In this document: one piece after another, positions 1 through 5,025 of the stretch | How the letters are laid out: each line of letters begins with the position of its first letter | Numbering within the stretch: position 1 is the first letter of the stretch | From: Pseudofrankia asymbiotica | GTDB lineage: Bacteria > Actinomycetota > Actinomycetes > Frankiales > Frankiaceae | Length of the DNA stretch: 5,331 bases | Assembly (NCBI RefSeq): GCF_001983105.1 | Contig: NZ_MOMC01000096.1 | Coordinates: 16,882 to 22,212, forward strand | Direction of reading: 5' to 3' | Notes under the pieces: generated by a model | Databases searched by the model: none | Seen by the model: the letters and a program-made list of their open reading frames with translations, nothing else | What the model was told of the DNA's origin: nothing | Program-made: the position numbers and the translations under genes

Positions 1-369
1 GGCAACGGCCAGGTCGGCCTGTCCTACCTCGGCCAGAGCCAGGGCAGCAGGGACTGGCACGGCTACATGGCCGTGGTAGAGCGCGCGGACAATCCGAGAG
101 CCCGCACCATCGCAACGGCACGCGTCAGCGCGCCCGACAATCCGCTGATGCCCTACCGATGCTGCGGCTCGCGTCAGATGATCCTCCCGCCGGGCACGCC
201 TCCCCAGGCATTCCCCTACAACCTGATCGAGCACGGCGGGCTCAGCTACGCGCCTGACGGCACCCTGTGGGCCGCGTTCTTCCGCGACAGCACCCGCGAC
301 CCCGCCAACACCCAGTCGGCGGCGTACGAGATCGTCGCCGGCCACATGGCACCCAGCGGGGCCCGCTGA
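1..369 (+). CDS. BNR/sialidase-like beta-propeller protein, C-terminal part (5' truncated)
   Basis: The frame is open from the first base to the TGA at 367-369, giving the last 122 residues of a longer protein; the start lies outside the window. The piece opens with GNGQVGLSYLGQ and later has GGLSYAPDGTLWAAFFRDS (about residues 79-97). These G-x-(V/L)-G-x-S-Y and S-x-DGTLW patterns are typical of blades in BNR/Asp-box and sialidase-like propellers, which usually act on glycans or are exported. Two adjacent cysteines (residues 54-55 of the visible part) sit in an RCCG motif. Codon use is strongly GC3-rich throughout, so it is a real coding sequence. No catalytic residues can be assigned from this end, so enzyme activity is unproven; a non-catalytic propeller is equally possible. 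It is followed by a short tandem repeat and then a gene-poor region. Confidence 0.75.
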   Translation, partial: GNGQVGLSYLGQSQGSRDWHGYMAVVERADNPRARTIATARVSAPDNPLMPYRCCGSRQMILPPGTPPQAFPYNLIEHGGLSYAPDGTLWAAFFRDSTRDPANTQSAAYEIVAGHMAPSGAR

Positions 370-401
370 CCGGCTGGGCCGGCTGACCGGCTGACCGGCT
401 G
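365..401. repeat. Short tandem repeat over the stop codon (GCTGACCG units)
   Basis: Units GCTGACCG (365-372), GCTGGGCCG (373-381), GCTGACCG (382-389), GCTGACCG (390-397) and a partial GCTG (398-401) run in tandem. The first unit contains the TGA stop of the propeller gene. The last full unit forms a small hairpin with the following bases: GCTGAC at 390-395 pairs with GTCAGC at 401-406 around a 5-nt loop. This could add to transcription termination, or it may simply be replication slippage. Confidence 0.6.
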
Positions 402-428
402 TCAGCGTCCGATGTGACGTGGAGCGAA

Positions 429-501
429 CCGGCCGGGCGGGCGACATGTCTGTGACGGGGCTTCTACCCAAGCTCCCATCAGGCCAGTTCCGCCCGGCCG
501 G
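429..501. repeat. 12-bp perfect inverted repeat with 49-bp spacer
   Basis: CCGGCCGGGCGG at 429-440 is the exact reverse complement of 490-501. The spacer contains the palindrome GACATGTC (443-450) and shows no convincing coding sequence. The arms are pure G/C, so chance occurrence in such DNA is not negligible. The arrangement could be the ends of a small decayed mobile element, or the base of a long RNA stem. I assign no function. Confidence 0.4.
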
Positions 502-531
502 CACGCACCACGACGCCGCATCCTCAACAGC

Positions 532-584
532 CGACACGTCGAGCGCAGGACACCCCGGTGTCCTGCGTTCGACCTCACGTGTCG
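532..584 (+). terminator. Strong hairpin, candidate rho-independent terminator or IS-end structure
   Basis: Bases 538-553 pair with 558-573: 16 positions, 15 Watson-Crick and one G.T, closed by a 4-nt loop (554-557). The core arms are GCAGGACAC and GTGTCCTGC. A second, competing pair of outer arms, CGACACGT (532-539) and ACGTGTCG (577-584), is also perfect. No T-run follows, which is usual for actinobacterial terminators. It lies about 165 bases past the propeller gene stop and just ahead of the transposase remnant. It may end transcription from the left, or mark the boundary of the former insertion element. Confidence 0.45.
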
Positions 585-605
585 CTCCGCGTACGACCTG
601 ATGCG

Positions 606-743
606 CAGGTGTTCGGCGAGTCCAGCAAGGAACTCGCCGGACTCGACGAACACCAGGTCCGACGCTGGACTTTCTGGCACCGCTGGACCGTCATGGCCAT
701 GCTCGCCCACGCGTTCCTGTCCGTGATGGCCGCCAGCCAGCCC
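606..743 (+). pseudogene. IS701-family transposase remnant (C-terminal fragment)
   Basis: In this frame about 46 residues read like the C-terminal part of an IS701-type DDE transposase: a stretch with SSKELAGLDEHQVRRW followed by WHRWTVMAMLAHAFL. In intact family members these motifs come just after the W-x-(I/V)-E-E-x-F region that carries the catalytic glutamate. Here the residues before VFGESSK do not preserve it. The N-terminal 300 or more residues, including the two catalytic aspartates, are absent, and after about residue AASQPV the similarity is lost although the frame stays open to 896. It is therefore a dead fragment of a former insertion. The family call rests on motif recognition, not a search. 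The 608-654 part also forms a strong inverted repeat. Confidence 0.65.
608..654. repeat. 16-bp imperfect inverted repeat inside the transposase remnant
   Basis: Bases 608-623 and 639-654 are reverse complements at 15 of 16 positions (mismatch 616/646), with a 15-nt loop. Beyond an 8-base bulge, GACCT (595-599) and AGGTC (655-659) can extend the stem. Within the same stretch GGCGAGT (615-621) can pair instead with ACTCGCC (632-638), so two folds compete. The sequence is explained at least partly by coding for VFGESSKELAGLDEHQ, so the symmetry may be a by-product. Confidence 0.5.
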
Positions 744-883
744 GTCCCACGGGTCCCTAGTGGAGCGCCGGTTCTTCTCCCGTGCCTTCCGACACTCTCA
801 CTTCGCGCGTCAGGAAGTCACTTCTCACGGCAGTTCGGGCAGACGGTTTCCCGGAGTCGTCCGCCCCTTGGTTCAGCCTTCGA
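744..883. other. Upstream region of the esterase; no gene seen, short dyads only
   Basis: No convincing coding sequence lies here. The frames that cross it lack recognisable motifs, and the frame that runs into the esterase (from 782) looks like an upstream extension without a ribosome site. Visible elements are a small CCCGT/ACGGG hairpin (741-753), the heptamer TCACTTC twice 20 bases apart (798-804 and 818-824), and an 11-base dyad GAAGT-C-ACTTC (814-824). The esterase promoter must be in or before this stretch, but I cannot point to clear -35 and -10 boxes. Confidence 0.3.
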
Positions 884-890
884 GAAAGGA
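884..890 (+). promoter_or_regulatory. Ribosome binding site deciding the esterase start
   Basis: GAAAGGA lies 5 bases before the ATG at 896 but only 2 bases before the adjacent in-frame ATG at 893. The second ATG is therefore the better start, and a start at 782 has no comparable site. Confidence 0.6.
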
Positions 891-895
891 CAATG

Positions 896-2527
896 ATGAG
901 CACACGAGCACGACGTCGATTACTACCCACCCCGCGGCGGCGTGGGTGGCGCGCCGTCCTGGCCGTCCTGGCCGTCTCGGGCCTGCTGGCTACGGCGGCA
1001 TCGGCTGTCACGACAGCGGCCGGTCCAGCCGCGGCCGCCGGCCAGGCCACGACAGCTCAGGCGTCCCTGGTCGTGACCACCGACAAGGGCAGGATCCACG
1101 GCGCCTACGCCCAGACCCGGCGTTCCTTCCAGGGCATCCCGTACGCGGCGCCGCCCGTCGGCCCGCTGCGCTGGAAGTCGCCCGCGCCGGTCGCTGCCTG
1201 GACCGGCACCCGCCAGGCGACCCGGCCCGGCAGCTCCTGCCCCCAGGCCAGCGGCGAGTTGGGGTCGGTACCGAGCAACAACGAGGACTGTCTGTACCTG
1301 AACGTCACGACCCCGAAGACCATCACCGGGAAGCTCCCGGTGATGGTGTTCATCCACGGCGGCGGCTTTACCTCGGGATCGGGTTCGATGTATGACCCCG
1401 CCCCGCTGGTCGACCGGGGCAAGGTCATCGTCGTGACCCTGAACTACCGGCTCGGCGTGTTCGGCTTCCTCGGCCTGCCCCAGCTGAGCGCCGAGGGTGG
1501 CGCCCACAAGTCCGGCCTGTACGGAATCGAGGACCAGCAGGCAGCCCTGCGCTGGGTTCGCGCGAACGCCACCGCCTTCGGCGGAGACGCGAGGAACGTC
1601 ACCGTGTTCGGTGAGTCGGCCGGTGCGGGCAGCGCGTGCGTCCAGTTCGTCTCGCCCACCGCCAAGGGGCTGTTCGACAAGGCGATGGCGCAGAGCGGCT
1701 GCAATCTCGCGGCCACCTCGCTCTCCCAGGGAGAGGCCAGGGGTACGGCGCTCACCCAGGCCGTCGGCTGCACCACCGGCGACGTCGTCGCCTGCCTGCG
1801 TGGCAAGTCCGTCGACGAGCTGATGGCCAGGCAAGCCGCCGGCCTCGCCTCCGGCTTCGCCCCCCTCTACGGCGGCGCGGCCCTACCCGACACGGTCGCC
1901 AATCTGCTCGCCAGAGGCTCGTTCGCGAGGGTCCCCCTGCTCCAGGGATCCAACCATGACGAGGGCCGCATCTTCGTGGGGACCGGAGCGCTGGGCACCA
2001 TCACAGCCGCGAACTACAAACAGGTGATCCAGTTGCTGTGGCCCTGGGCCGCCGACGCCGTCGTGGCCCAGTACCCGCTCACCGCTTACCCCAGCCCGGC
2101 ACTCGCGGTCGCGACCGTGCTGGGAGACAGCCAGTTCTCCTGCCGGGCACTGCGCGCCAGCGAGCTCGCGTCCTCGAAGACCAAGGTCTACCAGTACGAG
2201 TTCAACGACACCGCGGCGCCGTCGCTGGCACCGCCTGTCGACGGATTCCCCTTCGGCGTCACCCACGGTGTCGAGTTGTACTACCTGTTCAACCTCGGCG
2301 CTCCCCCTCTCAACGCCACCCAGCAGGCCTCCGCCAACCGGCTCATCGACTACTGGACCGCCTTCGCCAAACGAGGCGACCCCAACAGCCTCTTCCAGCC
2401 GTACTGGCCCGCCTTCAGCCCCGGCTCGAAGATCCAGTCACTGCTGAGCACCACCGCGAAGACCATCTCGAGCACCACCTTCAGCACCGACCACCACTGC
2501 GCCTTCTGGCAGCCGATCTCCGGCTGA
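896..2527 (+). CDS. Secreted type-B carboxylesterase / para-nitrobenzyl esterase-like
   Basis: A 543-aa alpha/beta-hydrolase that should cleave carboxylic ester bonds outside the cytoplasm; the natural substrate cannot be told. The N-terminus has an arginine-rich head (with RRRGW, weakly Tat-like), a hydrophobic core AVLAVLAVSGLLATA and a likely signal-peptidase site after ASA (about residue 37). Family landmarks appear in order: FQGIPYAAPPVGPLRW (78-93), NNEDCLYLNV (128-137), oxyanion hole HGGGF (154-158), YRLGVFGFL (184-192), nucleophile elbow GESAG with Ser241, catalytic acid Glu356 in NHDEG, and catalytic His457 in THGVEL. Eight cysteines (115, 132, 248, 269, 292, 300, 416, 535) could form disulfides, which suits an exported enzyme; 115-132 and 292-300 are spaced as in related esterases. 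Length is normal and the frame intact. It is a single gene, with the IS remnant upstream and a terminator downstream. Confidence 0.93.
   Translation: MSTRARRRLLPTPRRRGWRAVLAVLAVSGLLATAASAVTTAAGPAAAAGQATTAQASLVVTTDKGRIHGAYAQTRRSFQGIPYAAPPVGPLRWKSPAPVAAWTGTRQATRPGSSCPQASGELGSVPSNNEDCLYLNVTTPKTITGKLPVMVFIHGGGFTSGSGSMYDPAPLVDRGKVIVVTLNYRLGVFGFLGLPQLSAEGGAHKSGLYGIEDQQAALRWVRANATAFGGDARNVTVFGESAGAGSACVQFVSPTAKGLFDKAMAQSGCNLAATSLSQGEARGTALTQAVGCTTGDVVACLRGKSVDELMARQAAGLASGFAPLYGGAALPDTVANLLARGSFARVPLLQGSNHDEGRIFVGTGALGTITAANYKQVIQLLWPWAADAVVAQYPLTAYPSPALAVATVLGDSQFSCRALRASELASSKTKVYQYEFNDTAAPSLAPPVDGFPFGVTHGVELYYLFNLGAPPLNATQQASANRLIDYWTAFAKRGDPNSLFQPYWPAFSPGSKIQSLLSTTAKTISSTTFSTDHHCAFWQPISG
1319..1347. 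repeat. Perfect 13-bp inverted repeat inside the esterase gene
   Basis: ACCATCACCGGGA (1319-1331) and its exact reverse complement (1335-1347) flank the 3-nt loop AGC. The stretch codes for TITGKLPVMV just before the oxyanion-hole motif. It would form a strong hairpin in mRNA or single-stranded DNA. It could be a chance result of the codons used. Confidence 0.55.
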
Positions 2528-2578
2528 CCGAGGCTGGTCGACAGGCCTGAGCGCGCCGGGACGCGCCCAGGACCCCCA

Positions 2579-2611
2579 GGGCCGGCCCGTCGCGGTGCGA
2601 CGGGCCGGCCC
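2579..2611. terminator. Bidirectional terminator between convergent genes
   Basis: A perfect 15-bp stem: GGGCCGGCCCGTCGC (2579-2593) against 2597-2611, with a 3-nt loop GGT. It starts about 50 bases after the esterase stop and ends about 50 bases before the stop of the oppositely oriented acyl-CoA synthetase gene. This is the position expected for a shared terminator. There is no U-tract on either strand, as is common in actinomycetes. Apart from this stem, 2528-2659 holds nothing recognisable. Confidence 0.75.
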
Positions 2612-2659
2612 TCGCCATGCCCCCCGAACAGGGCTGGCCGGCACGAACCGCCGAGGCTG

Positions 2660-4750
2660 TCAGCGGCCCCGCCAGGTCAGCAGGCCGTCAAGGGCCTCGA
2701 TCGTCGAGCCGTGGACGTGCAGCGGGTTGACCTCCAGCTCCGCGAGGTCGTCGCCGAGGCTCAGCGCGAGGCCGCCGATCGCGAGGATGACCTCGACGAG
2801 CCGGTCGAGGTCCGCCGGCGGGACGCCGCGGGCGCCGCGCAGCAGCGGGGCGGCCCGCAGGCTCGCCAGCGCCTCCGCGATCTCGCGCGCCGTCGCGGGA
2901 AGCCGCAGCAGCGCGGTGTCCCGCAGCACCTCGACGAAGACACCGCCCAGCCCGATGGCGAGAATCGGCCCCCACTGGTCGTCGCGCACGACGCCGACGA
3001 GCAGCTCCAGCCCGCCCGAACGCATCGGGGTGACGAGCACGCCCTCGACGGCCGGGCGGGGATCGAGCACGTCCACGCTGGCGAGCACCTGCGCGTAGGC
3101 CGCCCGGATGGCGTCCGGACCGGCGACCCCCAGCCGGACGCCGCCGATGTCCGTCTTGTGCTGGACGTCCGGCGACACGATCTTGAGGGCGACCGGGCCG
3201 TCGAAGGCGTCCGCCGCCTGGTCCGCGCTCGTGGCCAGCACGCCGGGCACGACCGGCACACCCGCCACGGCCAGCAGCGTGCGCACGCCGTGCTCCGAGA
3301 GCGGGACGCCCGGCCGCACGGCCGGCCGCGGCGGCGCGGCCGGGGCGGGCGCGTCCGCCCGCGCCGTGGCGTACCAGGCCGACCACCGGGAGACCGCGGC
3401 GGTCGCGTGCACGGCGTCGCGGGTGCTCGGCAGGTAGGTCAGGCCGGACATCCCGGCGTCGAGGGTCGCTCGCCCGCGCGGCCCGGTGAGCGCCTGCTCG
3501 ATCGTGGCCGCCACCGCCCCGGGTACCGAAGCGGCGTCCAGCGCGGCGCGCACGCGAGGCAACGAGGGATCCGGCACGCCGACCGCGAGGACCATGCCGA
3601 CCTGGGGGTCCTCGGCGAGGATCGAGACGACCCGGCCCATGAGGGCGTGGTCCATCAGCGCCGCGCCGGTCACGTCGAGCGGGTTCTGCGCGTGGCCAAG
3701 CTCGGAGACGACCGTGCCCAGCCGGGCCTCCGTCTCGGGCGCCAGCGACGGCAGCGGCAGGCCCAGCTTCTCGCCCTGGTCTGCGACGATGTCGCAGGCT
3801 CCGCCGGAGATCGAGACGACGGCGACGCCGGGGGCGGTCCACGGGCCGGTCCGAGCGGCGAGGTGCCCGGTGAGCAGGAGCTCCTCGAGGTGGCCGACCC
3901 GGATGACGCCCTCCTGGCGCAGCACGGCGTCGACGACCGCGTCGTCGCCGACCAGCGCGCCGGTGTGCGCCACGGCCGTGCGCGCCGACAGCTCGCTCGA
4001 CCCCGCCTTGAGCATGACCACGGCCTTGCCGAGGGCGCGGGCCCGGCGGACCGCGCCGAGGAAGACGTCGGGCCTGCGGATCGCCTCGGCGAACACGGCG
4101 ACGGCCCGGGTCGTCTCGTCCTCGACGAGGTAGGCGAGGACGTCCTCCGCCGTCACCATGGCCTCGTTGCCGGTGGTGACGACGAAGCTGAACTCGATCC
4201 CGTGGTCGGCGGCGAACAGCGACATGGTGCCGGCGAGCGCGCCGCTCTGCGAGACGACCGCGAGCGGGCCGGGCCGTGGCGTGAGGCCGGGCAGCGAGCA
4301 GACCGCGAGCCCGTCGACCATGTTGGCGAAGCCCAGATGGTTGGGACCCAGCAGCACCAGGTCGTTGCGCTCGCAGACCGCCACCAGTTCGGCCTGCCGC
4401 TTCGCCCCCTCCGGCCCGGTCTCGGCGTAGCCGGCGCTGAGGACCACCGCCGCCCGGGCGCCGGCCGCCGCGGCCTGCTCGATCGACTCCAGGACGGCGC
4501 GCTGGGGGACCATGACGAACGCGCAGTCGACGCCGCCAGGGACGTCGGCGACGCTCGGGTAGGTCGCCTGGCCGTGCACGACCGGCTTGTTCGGGTTGAT
4601 CAGGAAGGTGCGGTCGGCCGCGCCAAAGCGTCGCTGGAGGTCGTAGGCGATGGTCGAGAAGGTCGACTTGTCGCTCGCACCGACGAAGGCCACCGACTTG
4701 GGCCGGAGCAGGGCGTCAAGGTCACGGCGCGAGGCCGCGGCGGTCGTCAT
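2660..4750 (-). CDS. NDP-forming acyl-CoA synthetase (fused alpha-beta, acetate-CoA ligase-like)
   Basis: A 696-aa protein of the succinyl-CoA synthetase/ACD superfamily, forming an acyl-CoA from a carboxylic acid, CoA and ATP through phospho-histidine intermediates in the cytoplasm. Domains in order: Rossmann CoA-binding domain (about 12-110; LLRPKSVAFVGAS, then FLINPNKP); first ligase domain (about 160-300; VVSQSGALAG, TTGNEA, and AHTGALVGDD carrying His262); second ligase domain (about 305-460; SISGGACDIVADQGEKLGL, NPLDVTG); a proline/alanine linker (466-480); and an ATP-grasp domain (about 484-690; VALKIVSPDVQHKTDIGGV with His531, GPILAIGLGGVFVEVLRD, ELEVNPL). His262 and His531 match the two active-site histidines described for archaeal ADP-forming acetyl-CoA synthetase. 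Length and order match the fused form. The acid substrate is unknown: acetyl, other short acyl, dicarboxylic or aromatic are all possible. The ATG has a good RBS. The thiolase-like gene diverges from it, so they are probably co-regulated. Confidence 0.92.
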   Translation of the reverse strand: MTTAAASRRDLDALLRPKSVAFVGASDKSTFSTIAYDLQRRFGAADRTFLINPNKPVVHGQATYPSVADVPGGVDCAFVMVPQRAVLESIEQAAAAGARAAVVLSAGYAETGPEGAKRQAELVAVCERNDLVLLGPNHLGFANMVDGLAVCSLPGLTPRPGPLAVVSQSGALAGTMSLFAADHGIEFSFVVTTGNEAMVTAEDVLAYLVEDETTRAVAVFAEAIRRPDVFLGAVRRARALGKAVVMLKAGSSELSARTAVAHTGALVGDDAVVDAVLRQEGVIRVGHLEELLLTGHLAARTGPWTAPGVAVVSISGGACDIVADQGEKLGLPLPSLAPETEARLGTVVSELGHAQNPLDVTGAALMDHALMGRVVSILAEDPQVGMVLAVGVPDPSLPRVRAALDAASVPGAVAATIEQALTGPRGRATLDAGMSGLTYLPSTRDAVHATAAVSRWSAWYATARADAPAPAAPPRPAVRPGVPLSEHGVRTLLAVAGVPVVPGVLATSADQAADAFDGPVALKIVSPDVQHKTDIGGVRLGVAGPDAIRAAYAQVLASVDVLDPRPAVEGVLVTPMRSGGLELLVGVVRDDQWGPILAIGLGGVFVEVLRDTALLRLPATAREIAEALASLRAAPLLRGARGVPPADLDRLVEVILAIGGLALSLGDDLAELEVNPLHVHGSTIEALDGLLTWRGR

Positions 4751-4877
4751 GTAGGCAACTCCCTAGAACGGGATCAGTGTCGGCGCGCTCCGCGGCCCGC
4801 GGGTCCGGCCAGGCCTCCCGGAGGCGGCCCTCGATCGCCGTGCCGAACGCGGCGAGTTCGGTCGGGCTCAGGTTCAT
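4722..4877 (-). CDS. Possible small protein or gene fragment (51 aa) overlapping the synthetase start
   Basis: A short frame begins MNLSPTELAAFGTAIEGRLR and ends at TGA (4722-4724), 29 bases inside the synthetase gene in another frame. The ATG at 4877 has AGGGGG (4882-4887, minus strand) 4 bases upstream. Nearly all of the first 33 codons end in G or C, like real genes here. From about 4776 onward codons such as ACT GAT CCC GTT CTA appear, and the sequence looks like ordinary 5' untranslated DNA. The start is amphipathic (LSPTELAAFGTAIEGRLREAW), possibly one helix. I do not recognise it. It could be a translationally coupled small protein, a leader peptide, or the surviving N-terminus of a lost gene. 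It could also be chance, given the GC content. Confidence 0.35.
   Translation of the reverse strand: MNLSPTELAAFGTAIEGRLREAWPDPRAAERADTDPVLGSCLHDDRRGLAP
4759..4763 (-). promoter_or_regulatory. Ribosome binding site of the acyl-CoA synthetase
   Basis: Read on the minus strand, GGGAG lies 8 bases before the ATG at 4750. It supports this start, from which the protein enters its CoA-binding domain after a normal short N-terminus. The site lies inside the small upstream frame 4722-4877. Confidence 0.65.
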
Positions 4878-4942
4878 GTGGCCCCCTGCCTGGACGAGTC
4901 AGATGGCCACCTCCCCGCCGGCCGCCGATGTGAGACAGTACC

Positions 4943-4968
4943 GAGACTGGAATCCTGAATCCAGTATC
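4943..4968. promoter_or_regulatory. Imperfect palindrome, candidate operator between divergent genes
   Basis: The core at 4946-4965 has arms ACTGGA and TCCAGT with inner TC/GA also symmetric (16 of 20 positions). Two more matching pairs at 4943-4944/4967-4968 extend it to 26 bases. It lies in the AT-richer part of the divergent region, about 60 bases before the GTG of the thiolase-like gene and about 70 before the small frame leading to the synthetase. Size and symmetry resemble operators of TetR/GntR-type repressors, which often control acyl-CoA genes; the regulator is not in the window. A weak minus-strand -35-like TTGACC (4978-4983) lies next to it, but no clear -10 box is spaced correctly. 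Confidence 0.5.
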
Positions 4969-4984
4969 CCTTTCAGCGGTCAAT

Positions 4985-5000
4985 GCCACCCCTCGGTGGC
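4985..5000 (+). other. Small hairpin in the leader of the thiolase-like gene
   Basis: GCCACC (4985-4990) pairs perfectly with GGTGGC (4995-5000) around the loop CCTC. It ends 14 bases before the Shine-Dalgarno sequence, so it leaves the ribosome site free. A role in mRNA stability or none at all is possible. Confidence 0.35.
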
Positions 5001-5014
5001 CCCGCGACGCCGCC

Positions 5015-5020
5015 AGGAGG
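5015..5020 (+). promoter_or_regulatory. Consensus Shine-Dalgarno sequence, fixes a GTG start
   Basis: AGGAGG lies 5 bases before GTG at 5026. This is the full consensus and the best ribosome site in the window. It makes the GTG start secure although no ATG is near. Confidence 0.85.
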
Positions 5021-5025
5021 ACTCT

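Noticed and set aside
402..710. A 102-codon minus-strand frame across the intergenic hairpins and the transposase remnant.
   Set aside because: It is antisense to the recognisable transposase fragment. Its similarity to the plus-strand translation comes from the inverted repeat at 608-654, and it has no known motif.
741..753. CCCGT-CCC-ACGGG hairpin as a terminator for the transposase remnant.
   Set aside because: The stem is only 5 bp with a 3-nt loop and no T-run, which is expected often by chance in DNA this rich in G and C.
782..895. An N-terminal extension of the esterase by 38 residues, starting at 782.
   Set aside because: The extension would bury the signal peptide behind a non-hydrophobic leader and lacks a ribosome site, while GAAAGGA stands at the right distance from the ATG at 896.
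923..1834. A 303-codon open frame on the minus strand within the esterase gene.
   Set aside because: It is antisense to a gene with a complete catalytic triad, has a low-complexity Gly/Arg-rich translation, and shows no ribosome site or family motif.
2711..4933. A 740-codon open frame on the plus strand opposite the acyl-CoA synthetase.
   Set aside because: Its translation is Arg/Gly/Ala/Asp-rich without domains or motifs and is explained by the GC3 bias of the true minus-strand gene, which has clear family motifs from end to end.
4978..4983. TTGACC on the minus strand as a -35 box for the synthetase.
   Set aside because: No acceptable -10 hexamer occurs 16-18 bases downstream (ATTCAG is the nearest), so I do not call a promoter. 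It is noted only in the palindrome entry.
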